A DNA stretch of 64,000 nt. Source: Planctomycetota bacterium. GTDB taxonomy: Bacteria; Planctomycetota; UBA8742; UBA2392. The notes below the pieces were generated by a model. It was not told the DNA's origin. It made no database searches and saw only the letters and a list, made by a program, of their open reading frames with translations. Shown piece after piece: positions 10,078 through 17,753 of the stretch. The stretch's first letter is position 1. Each line of letters starts with the position of its first letter. The DNA lies in assembly GCA_027493625.1 (NCBI GenBank), contig JAOSKM010000002.1, forward strand, positions 496,001 through 560,000, given 5' to 3'. The translations under genes and the position numbers were made by a program.

Positions 10078-10440
10078 TTGGACATCTTCAAGGAAGTTAC
10101 TTTCGAGGCCGCGCACAAGCTGCCGAACGTGCCACCCGGCCACAAATGCGGGCGGCTGCATGGGCATTCATTCAGGGCCGAAATTCACGTTGCAGGCAAG
10201 GTGGACGGCAAGACCGGCTGGGTCATGGACTTCGCGGACATAAAGGATGCCTGCCGCCCGATCTTGGAACTGCTGGACCACAACTACCTGAACGAAATCG
10301 AGGGGCTGGAGAACCCGACGAGCGAGGTCATCGCTCGCTGGATATGGCAGCGCCTAGAGCCGATGTTGCCCCACCTCTCCAAAATCGTCCTGCGCGAAAC
10401 CTGCAACGCAGGCTGTGTTTACGACGGCAAAGACCTGTAG
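10078..10440 (+). CDS. queD: 6-carboxy-5,6,7,8-tetrahydropterin synthase (QueD)
   Basis: A 120-residue member of the 6-pyruvoyl-tetrahydropterin synthase family. QueD makes 6-carboxytetrahydropterin in the pathway to preQ0, the base used for queuosine and for 7-deazaguanine in DNA. Zinc ligands His13, His28 and His30, catalytic Cys24 (HKCGRLHGH) and the late Glu in RETCNAGC are all present. The start is TTG, with GAGGA 7 bases upstream; no in-frame ATG is available. It starts 13 bases after the dGTPase stop, so the two are probably cotranscribed. It converges on the DpdA operon, which would consume the preQ0. FolE, QueE and QueC are not in the window. Confidence 0.9.
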   Translation: MDIFKEVTFEAAHKLPNVPPGHKCGRLHGHSFRAEIHVAGKVDGKTGWVMDFADIKDACRPILELLDHNYLNEIEGLENPTSEVIARWIWQRLEPMLPHLSKIVLRETCNAGCVYDGKDL

Positions 10441-10455
10441 CCGATGCACACAACG

Positions 10456-11637
10456 CTAAGGAGCGGCCGGGGCCTCAACTTGGAAGTTAGGATCGTGCGG
10501 ATGCGGGTTGGGGCAGAAGTGGCGGAAGTCGCAAGCCGCACACGATTCCTCATCTCCTTGCGCAACCCAATTCCTCTGAATGTGACCAGCGTTCGCTTCC
10601 GCTGAAACGCATTGCTCGATCTGCACGACAGTGTTGTCAAACTGCTGTCCGGCTTGCTGTTGGCTTGCGGCCGTAACTGCGACTACGCGAATGGCACGGG
10701 CCAAACGGTACTCCAAGCTCAAGTTTATTTGCCGTCCGGGACGCCATGCGTTCAGTTGGTATGCATCCTGAGAGCCGGGGATTGGCACCACGTCGGTTGC
10801 ATTGTTCGCGAGTTCGCGCTTCAGACTTGCAATGTGGTCGTCGCTCGGGTCAAGTTCGTTGATGTAAAGGAGGATCCCTGCGACCACCGGCAGAGCATGG
10901 GGCTGTCGCATTCTGAGCCATGCGTAAGTCTGAATTTGCCAGTCGCCTTGTTGCCAGTAAGCACTCGCCGGGTTGGATGGAGGGCGACGAGATCCTTTGT
11001 AATCCACGATGACCTCAAAGTTGCCGGTCGCGTTGGGCACGGCATTGCGTACTGCCTCGCCCAACCGATTTTGCGTCGGTACACCCGCCAAGGTCATGTT
11101 GGTCACTACGTCAACTACGCCATGCAGCTCGTATCGCTTCGCCCGTATGTTTGCTATGCCCGCTGCGGCATTGCGGAGGTCTCTTGTTCCAATCACCTTT
11201 TCTTCCGCAGAGTGAATCAGAGGAAACAAGTCTGGTCCCAGATGATTGATTGCGGAAGTGGCCCGACGATACGCCGCGTTTCGAGCGTGACGGCTGCGCG
11301 AGTTCTTGCCTTGCGCCGATAGCGTCCGTTCTACGACGTCGCCAAGCTCACCCACATCGTGAGCCACGCGAGGCGGGATGGGCACCGCAGGGATGGGCGT
11401 CATGTTGCAGGGCCACGGGAATGGAGGGTGCGATGTGGTCCAAAGGCGGTACGCCGCCTCCAGTACGCCATGTATGAACTCACCGAACCAGAGCTGTACC
11501 GGGCGCGATGGGGGCAATGCGCTGCCACTGTGATAGCGATACTGAAGACCGCACCTAAGAAACGACAACAAATCGCCGGTAAGGCTGTATTGAGGGATAA
11601 TCTCCGGCTCGCGCCTTCGCTCGACAGTCATAGTCAT
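10456..11637 (-). CDS. RecB/Cas4-like PD-(D/E)XK nuclease with Fe-S type cysteines
   Basis: A 393-residue nuclease-family protein. The core is visible as GVVDVV (Asp176), VIVDYKGSRRP (Asp212, Lys214) and QIQTYAW (Gln234, Tyr238), the RecB order. One Cys near residue 29 and a C-terminal cluster (Cys366, Cys369, Cys375 in CAACDFRHFC) match the four-cysteine iron-sulfur site of AddB/Cas4 nucleases. The start ATG lies 2 bases after the helicase stop; the frame is open further upstream, but that part lies inside the helicase gene. It is the last gene of the dpdA-helicase-nuclease operon and the probable cutting component of that system. The fold is fairly certain, the role inferred. Confidence 0.85.
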   Translation of the reverse strand: MTMTVERRREPEIIPQYSLTGDLLSFLRCGLQYRYHSGSALPPSRPVQLWFGEFIHGVLEAAYRLWTTSHPPFPWPCNMTPIPAVPIPPRVAHDVGELGDVVERTLSAQGKNSRSRHARNAAYRRATSAINHLGPDLFPLIHSAEEKVIGTRDLRNAAAGIANIRAKRYELHGVVDVVTNMTLAGVPTQNRLGEAVRNAVPNATGNFEVIVDYKGSRRPPSNPASAYWQQGDWQIQTYAWLRMRQPHALPVVAGILLYINELDPSDDHIASLKRELANNATDVVPIPGSQDAYQLNAWRPGRQINLSLEYRLARAIRVVAVTAASQQQAGQQFDNTVVQIEQCVSAEANAGHIQRNWVAQGDEESCAACDFRHFCPNPHPHDPNFQVEAPAAP

Positions 11638-11639
11638 CC

Positions 11640-14042
11640 CTAGATAAGCACCAGCGGTATACGATCCGCAATCGCGGGAGGCTTTCCCTGATGTGGGCCT
11701 TGCCATGCCCAAGTTCCGTCTCGTGCCCACTGCAAAGCCACATGCTTTATCGATGAGTCGAACTCAAGGCATTTGGTCGTGCCAACAAGTAGCAACAAGG
11801 ATTGCGGTCTGCTGTAGGCGACATAGTACAGCCTCACTAGGTCATCGAATGCCCGGTCTCTGGCTGTTCTGGCTACACGGGCTGGACCCACCGGACAGTG
11901 GGTAGCGAGATCGTCTTCCATGTTTTGGACTGAGTAGTTTCTATCCGGGAAACGGCGGAAGCGGTTCGTCCAGCTCTCCCGCCCAGCGTAGTCAGAAGAC
12001 ACGTCAACCATAACCAGCGGAAATTCCAGTCCCTTTGCTTGATGAATCGTCATGATTGGAAGGCGGTCACGGGGGATATGAGACATCAGATCCTCGTCCG
12101 CGTCGATGTCATTCTCACCCAGCGGAGCGAACACATCCCACAGCGCAGCTTTGATGCTTCCGCGATCATGTTGACCTTGCCCATGATAGATCAGTGAGCG
12201 ATAGCTGGAGAACGTCGCAGCTTGTGCGATGCACCTCGCGACGGCTTCGAGGTGAATCTGACCTTCTGGATCATTCTGTAGCTGCGGAATCCAAGAGAGG
12301 AGCTTGAAGCACAGTTCCAGCAGAGGCCACTCCTCTGGCCATTGGGCGATGTTCTGCTGTGGTTGCCGTCGCCCCCACGCCGCTACAAAGTCATTGAGGC
12401 TACGAGGATTGGTGGGTTGCGGATTGGTTGCAATGAATGCCGCTGCCTGAGTGCGCCATTCGTTGAAGTACCTAACGGCCTCGGCAGTCAGTCGAGCTTC
12501 GCCGGACTGAACCAACGGCTGACCACCTCTCGGCGTAGGATCGATGCATTCCAGCATCAGGCCGAGGAGTATCTGCACCTCGCGCACGTCGCGAATTGCC
12601 CGTCCTCTTGGGTTGAAGACTCCCTGCGGTCCAAGACTGTCCCGTAGGAGTTTAGGCAGGCGCTCCCTAGGTGCCGCATTTCCCCATGCACTTGCGTACT
12701 CTCGTACCGAAGAACAGAGCAGTACGGCGTCGCCAAGATTGCCATCTGTCGTCGCCTTTCGAAAGGTGATGGGCCGACCACCGTGCTGAAACTGATGCCC
12801 ATTACCAGAGAACACGTCCCTCAAGAAGCGCGTCAAGTCTGCGGCGAGCGTTTGTGCATCACTTCGAAACAGACCAAGGACGGGGTAGCCATTTGATGGG
12901 AGTTGCGCCTGAATCAGCGGTTTGGGTGGATTGACGCGAGCGGGTTGAAACTCACCATCGTAGCCAATGAAGGAATTGAAGAAGGAAACGACCTCCGGCG
13001 TGGACCGGTAGTTGACATACAGGTTCTCTCGGTGGACTGCCGCCACGGAGGGAATGCTTTGCCGTAAGCGTTGATCAAAAGATGTAAACAGATCCACGGT
13101 GGCACCACGAAAGCGATAGAGTGATTGGTCATCATCACCAACGACCGTTATCGGCACTCCAGCCGTTCGAACCAACTCAAAGTAAATCTGTTCCTGTAGC
13201 GGATTCGTATCTTGGTACTCATCAACGAGCAGTGCTCGGAGTCCTTGTGTGAACCGCTGGAGCTGAGCTGTTTGAAGGCGATGCAAGAACAGGTCTTCCA
13301 ATCCCGCGAAATCCATTCTGTTCGTTGAGGCCATGTTCTGTCGGTAGTTGTTGAGTGCCTGAACGACCAACTGGCGGCTTGCTGTATGTGTTACTTCGGA
13401 AGTGTAGGTCCCAAGGTTGACACGATCCAAAATGAGGCGATCAACCAGCGTTCTTACCACTTCAAGAGTATTGCCGAAGTTCCGTGGAGCGCGTCCGTCA
13501 AGTGTGAAGGGAGCGAGGTACTGGCGCAAAGGTTGATTGTTCCCTGCGCCTGAAGGCCACATTCCCTTCTTGGCCAAAAGAGCGTTGCCTACGAAACCCT
13601 CGACTAAGACGGGTGCTGGCTGTTGCACTTGTCGATGTACTCGTAGGACTTCCTCACAGATGCTGTCAAGAGTTCCCGTAACACATTGGTTTACGTCAAT
13701 GCCGTTTAGCCATGCAACAGATGTACCGGTGGGAGGGTTTGCCTTCGCGGCATCCAGCAAGTCGGTGCCCCACTCAATCAACCGGGACCGAATCTCCGAA
13801 GCTGCCTTACGGGTGAATGTTGTTATGACGATTGACTGCGGTTCGAAGCCTTCGACGAGCATGTAGCGCAGTGCTCGTAGTACCAACACTGTGGTTTTTC
13901 CGCTTCCGGGACCCGCCACTATGAAGAGCGGTTCGGAGGCGTGGCTCGATATGCACGCCCGCTGTTGGGCGTTGGGGGCATTCACGCGGAACCGTGGTAT
14001 GCCAACTGTGACGAGTTGGAGGAAGTCTGCCAGTGTCATCAT
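11640..14042 (-). CDS. UvrD/Rep/PcrA-family superfamily 1 helicase
   Basis: An 800-residue ATP-dependent DNA helicase. Motifs in order: Walker A GPGSGKT (44-50), TTFTRKAASEI (motif Ia region, 74-84), Walker B VDEYQD (273-278), GDDDQSLYRFRGA (motif III, ~300), TIHQAKGLEF (motif V) and YVAYSRP (motif VI-like) near the C-terminus. It starts 7 bases after dpdA and is followed at 2 bases by the RecB-like nuclease, so the two may act together like AddAB/RecBCD or UvrD-nuclease defence pairs. It is not a typical housekeeping uvrD: the accessory domains and the neighbourhood differ. Confidence 0.88.
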   Translation of the reverse strand: MMTLADFLQLVTVGIPRFRVNAPNAQQRACISSHASEPLFIVAGPGSGKTTVLVLRALRYMLVEGFEPQSIVITTFTRKAASEIRSRLIEWGTDLLDAAKANPPTGTSVAWLNGIDVNQCVTGTLDSICEEVLRVHRQVQQPAPVLVEGFVGNALLAKKGMWPSGAGNNQPLRQYLAPFTLDGRAPRNFGNTLEVVRTLVDRLILDRVNLGTYTSEVTHTASRQLVVQALNNYRQNMASTNRMDFAGLEDLFLHRLQTAQLQRFTQGLRALLVDEYQDTNPLQEQIYFELVRTAGVPITVVGDDDQSLYRFRGATVDLFTSFDQRLRQSIPSVAAVHRENLYVNYRSTPEVVSFFNSFIGYDGEFQPARVNPPKPLIQAQLPSNGYPVLGLFRSDAQTLAADLTRFLRDVFSGNGHQFQHGGRPITFRKATTDGNLGDAVLLCSSVREYASAWGNAAPRERLPKLLRDSLGPQGVFNPRGRAIRDVREVQILLGLMLECIDPTPRGGQPLVQSGEARLTAEAVRYFNEWRTQAAAFIATNPQPTNPRSLNDFVAAWGRRQPQQNIAQWPEEWPLLELCFKLLSWIPQLQNDPEGQIHLEAVARCIAQAATFSSYRSLIYHGQGQHDRGSIKAALWDVFAPLGENDIDADEDLMSHIPRDRLPIMTIHQAKGLEFPLVMVDVSSDYAGRESWTNRFRRFPDRNYSVQNMEDDLATHCPVGPARVARTARDRAFDDLVRLYYVAYSRPQSLLLLVGTTKCLEFDSSIKHVALQWARDGTWAWQGPHQGKPPAIADRIPLVLI

Positions 14043-14049
14043 GTTGAGT

Positions 14050-15831
14050 TCAGCCTGACTTGTTGCAAACGTGACGGTAGAGCATCAGGGTGTTGTGCGC
14101 CCCTCTTCGCTTGTTTCGATTGAGACCACGAAACACCAAGGCATTGATGCCCAGCTTAGTACAAACTTCACAGGTGCATTGCTTCCACGGTCGGGCTTCA
14201 AGCGTTTGCAGGTACTTCTCGCGCAAGTCCTCCGCAGACGATTCGTTTCTAAGCAATAGCGCGTCATAGGCGATTACAGTGTCCAGCGCCTTGCTTGCCG
14301 AAAGCTCTTCGGCATCAAAACGGCGAAGCGCCCGCAAGGCAGCTCGTTCCATTGCCTTGATCTTGCGCGTTGAAAGTTTGGTCGCCCCTAGCCGCTTCAT
14401 CGTGCGGGGATCGGACGTTGGTGGAACCCTGATTGCTGCGTACCACTCGCCATCTGTGCCGAGGTAGTTCTGGTCGGACCTCAGCCACGCCTTCCGGAAA
14501 TATGTGGCCGAGTCAAAGCTGTTTACGCCCATTGCACGCAGCTTGCGTTGAATGTTCGGGCGATACACGCCGAATAGGTGAATCCAAGGGCTCCAGCCTC
14601 CGAAGTAACGGTCCAAGCGGCTGCGCACCAACTCGACGATCTCGACAATCTCGTCGTCGGAGCGCGGAACCAGACCTCCCAATGCAACTGAGTCGTAGCC
14701 GAATGCCTTGTAGTCCTTTAGTTGCTCGGCGTAGTCGTCTGGCGACAGCCCTTGGATCACGCCCACAGGAGTGAACTGGGCTCTGCTTGCCCAGCACGCT
14801 TCGATGAACCTCGCGGCATTTCGCCGGGTGATGCGGACTCGCTCCTCGCGTTGAGGCCTGGATAGGGCGATCCGGTTGCCCTCGGCATCCCTGTACTCCG
14901 GGACCGGGATGTGGTCAACGCTGGCACCAAGGTCGAACTCAAAAAGGTCATAAAGCGCCACGGCCTTCTCGACAGAGATGGTCGGTTCGGGTGCTGCCAC
15001 ATAGGAGAACGCACCACAATCGCCAAAGGCCCATTGGTCAGCGCGGAGTGCGAAGTGGCTTCTCACCGAGCGCGGTGCCAACGCATCAATCGTCAGTGCA
15101 CCATGCCTCTTCAACAGACCTTTGGATCCCATATGCTGGGCAAGACTCACCAAGACGCCGTCACACAGCCGCTGGGGACGCATCAACTCGATGCTGTGCT
15201 TCTGCTCTCGTTGATCGCGATGGTCGGCGGAAAACTTGTCCTTCTTGAAGTCAAAGTTCACGTCTAGGAAATCGTCCCAGTCCGGCAGAAAGTACCGGGG
15301 ACGAGCGATTTTCGTCAGTCTGCGCTCACTGCGCGGTCGAGACCGACCGAGCCTTGTCATCCCCTCGCTTATGAAGTGAAGCTTTTCGCCAATACCGCCC
15401 GGCACAACCTTCGGATCGATGTTGCGGCTTCGGAGGAACTCCGTGTTGATGGCGGGCAGGTAATCCTTGCCTAGAACGAGCCGCACACGCTTGTGTTGCC
15501 TTCCGACGCCCTCTAACGCCTCTGTAACCTCGTGCTGCATTTCGGCTGCACTCTCGGGCGTCATGCGCTTGTCGTAGTGCTCAAGCGGTGTCAGCGCCCC
15601 GATGAGGCGGTGTCTTGCAGACAACACGGCTATGGATAGCCCAGTAGGCCAGAGGTGGTCACGGATATACGACCGCACCACCTTGAATGCCGGGCCATCG
15701 TAGCGCGAAAGGGCCGGGAGGTCCCCTTTGTCTTCGGTCTTGGTCGCAGAGCAACCCAGTACCCAAAGCTCGCCTCCCTTCGGTGCTTGTGCAGGGGACG
15801 CGGCACTTACCGAGTGTTCATCAAGGGACAT
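14050..15831 (-). CDS. dpdA: DpdA-type DNA guanine transglycosylase with N-terminal LGCSATK domain
   Basis: DpdA enzymes are tRNA-guanine-transglycosylase relatives that swap guanine for preQ0 in DNA. This 593-residue protein shows a TGT-like barrel: GDCGAFSY with Asp271, SVDHIP with Asp306, VIQG near 358 and GGL at 385-387. The zinc site is CTCEVC (Cys552, 554, 557) with His579, and FLPDWDDFLD near 181 is typical of DpdA. Residues ~20-160 form a separate domain with LGCSATK (25-31) and LSARHRLI (70-77), resembling DUF6884 and, more distantly, YaaA/DUF328. The start ATG 15831 precedes this domain; an upstream start (15921) is possible. It heads an operon with a helicase and a nuclease. Confidence 0.85.
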   Translation of the reverse strand: MSLDEHSVSAASPAQAPKGGELWVLGCSATKTEDKGDLPALSRYDGPAFKVVRSYIRDHLWPTGLSIAVLSARHRLIGALTPLEHYDKRMTPESAAEMQHEVTEALEGVGRQHKRVRLVLGKDYLPAINTEFLRSRNIDPKVVPGGIGEKLHFISEGMTRLGRSRPRSERRLTKIARPRYFLPDWDDFLDVNFDFKKDKFSADHRDQREQKHSIELMRPQRLCDGVLVSLAQHMGSKGLLKRHGALTIDALAPRSVRSHFALRADQWAFGDCGAFSYVAAPEPTISVEKAVALYDLFEFDLGASVDHIPVPEYRDAEGNRIALSRPQREERVRITRRNAARFIEACWASRAQFTPVGVIQGLSPDDYAEQLKDYKAFGYDSVALGGLVPRSDDEIVEIVELVRSRLDRYFGGWSPWIHLFGVYRPNIQRKLRAMGVNSFDSATYFRKAWLRSDQNYLGTDGEWYAAIRVPPTSDPRTMKRLGATKLSTRKIKAMERAALRALRRFDAEELSASKALDTVIAYDALLLRNESSAEDLREKYLQTLEARPWKQCTCEVCTKLGINALVFRGLNRNKRRGAHNTLMLYRHVCNKSG

Positions 15832-16172
15832 GCCCGCGCCCGATCTATTGAAGTCTTGAGTAGGTGGCCAACTTCTCCAAACTGAACACGATAGCGTAAC
15901 GACGGCGTGAGCACTGAACAACTGCTACTTACACGGTCTGCGACTTGTCGCATCCGTGCACAGCGCCGGAAGAGCGTCACGGTAAGACGGCCTCATCCTA
16001 TGCGCCCGTGACAACGTGGCCCGCTGATCAAGCGTGGAGAGTATCCGGGTCACTGCGTTGCGCTGCGATATTGGGCAATGCCCGCCGATCGTTGGTCGGA
16101 TTTCCGACACCGGCTGCCGCCTTGGGAGCGGCCTACTGGTCACTTGAAACCACGCCCAAGTAGGAGGATGCC
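15832..16172. other. Divergent intergenic region between the dpdA operon and mobile-element genes
   Basis: About 340 bases without a supported gene. It must hold the promoter of the leftward dpdA operon and of the rightward small genes. AGGAGG at 16163-16168 is a strong ribosome-binding site for the ATG at 16173. I see no convincing -35/-10 pair, tRNA fragment or direct repeat, although this is a likely place for the left end of the mobile element. Confidence 0.4.
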
Positions 16173-16484
16173 ATGCAGGAGTTCGTTGTGGAGTTTTGCA
16201 CGGAGGTGATCTCGGCTGGAGTACGCGACCCGCAGCGGGTCTGGCTCGTTACCTGCAACTTGAGCGGCAAGAGCAGTGCCCAAGCGAAGGCGGAAGCTGG
16301 GACGTTGCTGGACGGTGTTGCGGCCAACTCGGTCGATGCGCATGGCGAGACGCTAGTGCCTCATGCAGTGGGCGTCGAGGTCACGCCGCTGGACACCTTT
16401 CTTGAGCGTCTGCCGGTTGCGGCGGCGATCGTGCGCAACGATCAGGCCGAAGCAATCAACTGCGCCGAGGAGGGGCGCGGATAG
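16173..16484 (+). CDS. Small hypothetical protein
   Basis: A 103-residue protein with no recognised domain, no signal peptide and no membrane segment. The start is well supported by AGGAGG a few bases upstream. The protein is acidic and looks soluble. It is the first gene of a rightward cluster of short proteins in the putative mobile element, and a strong hairpin terminator (16516-16540) ends it before the next gene. Confidence 0.6.
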   Translation: MQEFVVEFCTEVISAGVRDPQRVWLVTCNLSGKSSAQAKAEAGTLLDGVAANSVDAHGETLVPHAVGVEVTPLDTFLERLPVAAAIVRNDQAEAINCAEEGRG

Positions 16485-16515
16485 GCGACAGGTCAGCCGA
16501 TTGCAGTGCCTTTCT

Positions 16516-16540
16516 GCCGCTCAGGGGAGCGGCTTTTCTG
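16516..16540 (+). terminator. Intrinsic terminator
   Basis: A seven-base stem GCCGCTC/GAGCGGC (16516-16522 and 16527-16533) with loop AGGG is followed by TTTTCTG. It separates the 16173 gene from the 16557 gene. The T run leads directly into the ribosome-binding site GGAGG at 16547. Confidence 0.75.
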
Positions 16541-16556
16541 TTTGATGGAGGACCAG

Positions 16557-16904
16557 ATGATCCTGATTGATGCGAACTTCGACATGGACGACGCTGCGCT
16601 CCGCTTCTGGGGGAGGCTTCACCGGATCCGGCTCGGGGAGTACGTGACGGACAAGTACGGCGTGTCTTGGCTTTACATAGGCTACTGGGCAGAGGGCAAC
16701 ACGCTGCGGTATCTGCTGGTTGCGGGGGCAGTCTGCGGCCCGAATACAAGAGTTCAGGACGATGCGCACGCTGTGTGCCTTGATGTCGGGACCGATGACC
16801 GCGCCGTCATCGTCGTGGAGAGAGAGCATCTCGGCGATGAACGGTATCAACGGACGGTTTCGTTGCGCTTGCCGGGTGGCGGCGAGCCGGTGCTTTACGG
16901 GTGA
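16557..16904 (+). CDS. Small hypothetical protein, paralogue of the 19027 gene
   Basis: A 115-residue protein. I chose the ATG preceded by GGAGG at 5 bases spacing over in-frame upstream codons inside the terminator. It shares a pattern with the product of 19027-19377: WGR near residue 22, a D-x-YG-x-SWL-x-IG block near 40, and the C-terminal ending GEPVLY. No known family is recognised and no export signal is seen. Two diverged copies in one small element suggest a function tied to the element. A soluble mixed alpha/beta fold is likely. Confidence 0.65.
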   Translation: MILIDANFDMDDAALRFWGRLHRIRLGEYVTDKYGVSWLYIGYWAEGNTLRYLLVAGAVCGPNTRVQDDAHAVCLDVGTDDRAVIVVEREHLGDERYQRTVSLRLPGGGEPVLYG

Positions 16905-17141
16905 ACCGCCCCCGCGTTCTTGAGGGTGGCCGCCAGAGCGGTTACGCTGGTGGACAGTTATGGAGGCACGCTTGATGGCTTGATCCGGCAAGAGCCGGAA
17001 ACGAACGCAAAAACGCGCACAACCGAATTTCTGCGGCCACACTCGAATCGACCAAGTTTCATGCAGTCCGCAGATACGGAGCGCCCCGATTGGGGCGGTT
17101 CGTGTCTGCTACTGCAAAGGCTCTTGGTCGAGCCTGAGTGT

Positions 17142-17171
17142 GGAGCGGCAAGGGCCGCTCCTCCCTTTTTT
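17142..17171 (+). terminator. Intrinsic terminator in the 16905-17216 gap
   Basis: An eight-base stem GGAGCGGC/GCCGCTCC (17142-17149, 17154-17161) with loop AAGG is followed by CCC and six T (17166-17171). The 312-base gap 16905-17216 contains no supported gene. A second GC hairpin, CGCCCC/GGGGCG, lies at 17082-17097. The gap also carries the ribosome-binding site (GGAGGGG near 17204) of the next gene. Confidence 0.75.
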
Positions 17172-17216
17172 CTGCGCAGGGAAGCCGCTTCCAAGGTCTC
17201 ATTGGAGGGGCTCACA

Positions 17217-17753
17217 ATGAAGTTCCTGCTGTTTCTTCTGGCGCTCGCATTGGCAGCGCCTGCCTACTGCCAAGTTCAGTTCGTGACGACCAACCTGCCC
17301 GACGTTGAGGTCGGCCAGAGCTACGACAAGCAAATCGTCGTCAGCGGAGCAACGGGTACACCGACGTTCGGTTTGGGCTTTGGGGCCATGCCGGAGGGCC
17401 TCAGCATTGATACCAATGGCCGCATCACAGGCGTGGCCGACCACACTGTCGGGCCTCCGCTCGGAACCTCGACAAGTCCGAACAACGCGAACGGCAGCCG
17501 AACCTACAGCTTTCAGGTGAACTGTGTGGACGGCAGTACGCTGATCCAGAGGTACTACAACATCACGCTTTGGGCGGCTGGAGCCATGCCGAAGGGCGGC
17601 GGTGGAGGGTCGGGTTCCGACGGCGGAGGCTGTTCAACCAATACGTCGGACGGCGGTCATTACCTTTGGCTGGTAGGCGTACTGGCGCTCGTCGGCATCC
17701 TCCGGCAGCGATTATGGGCTGGCAAAGCGTTGGTTGGCCGGAGTACCCCATGA
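17217..17753 (+). CDS. Secreted Ig-like protein with Cys-containing C-terminal sorting signal
   Basis: A 178-residue exported protein. Residues 1-21 are a signal peptide (MKFLLFLLALALAAPAYCQ). Residues ~28-110 look like a putative Ig domain of the He_PIG type, with LPDVEVGQSY and GLSIDTNGRITG. The C-terminus has a glycine-rich linker, a GGGCS motif, a hydrophobic helix and Arg residues, the architecture of MYXO-CTERM-like sorting signals. The same arrangement ends the giant protein encoded at 24156-37623. The ATG at 17217 has GGAGGGG upstream; the longer open frame starting at 16920 covers a terminator and is rejected. Its stop overlaps the next ATG. Confidence 0.75.
   Translation: MKFLLFLLALALAAPAYCQVQFVTTNLPDVEVGQSYDKQIVVSGATGTPTFGLGFGAMPEGLSIDTNGRITGVADHTVGPPLGTSTSPNNANGSRTYSFQVNCVDGSTLIQRYYNITLWAAGAMPKGGGGGSGSDGGGCSTNTSDGGHYLWLVGVLALVGILRQRLWAGKALVGRSTP

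Noticed and set aside
10078..15831. Complete classical Dpd island
   Set aside because: Only dpdA is recognisable; no dpdB, separate dpdC or dpdD-K genes, and no folE, queE or queC lie in the window.
16920..17216. N-terminal extension of the Ig-like secreted protein
   Set aside because: The extension crosses a strong terminator and would bury the signal peptide.
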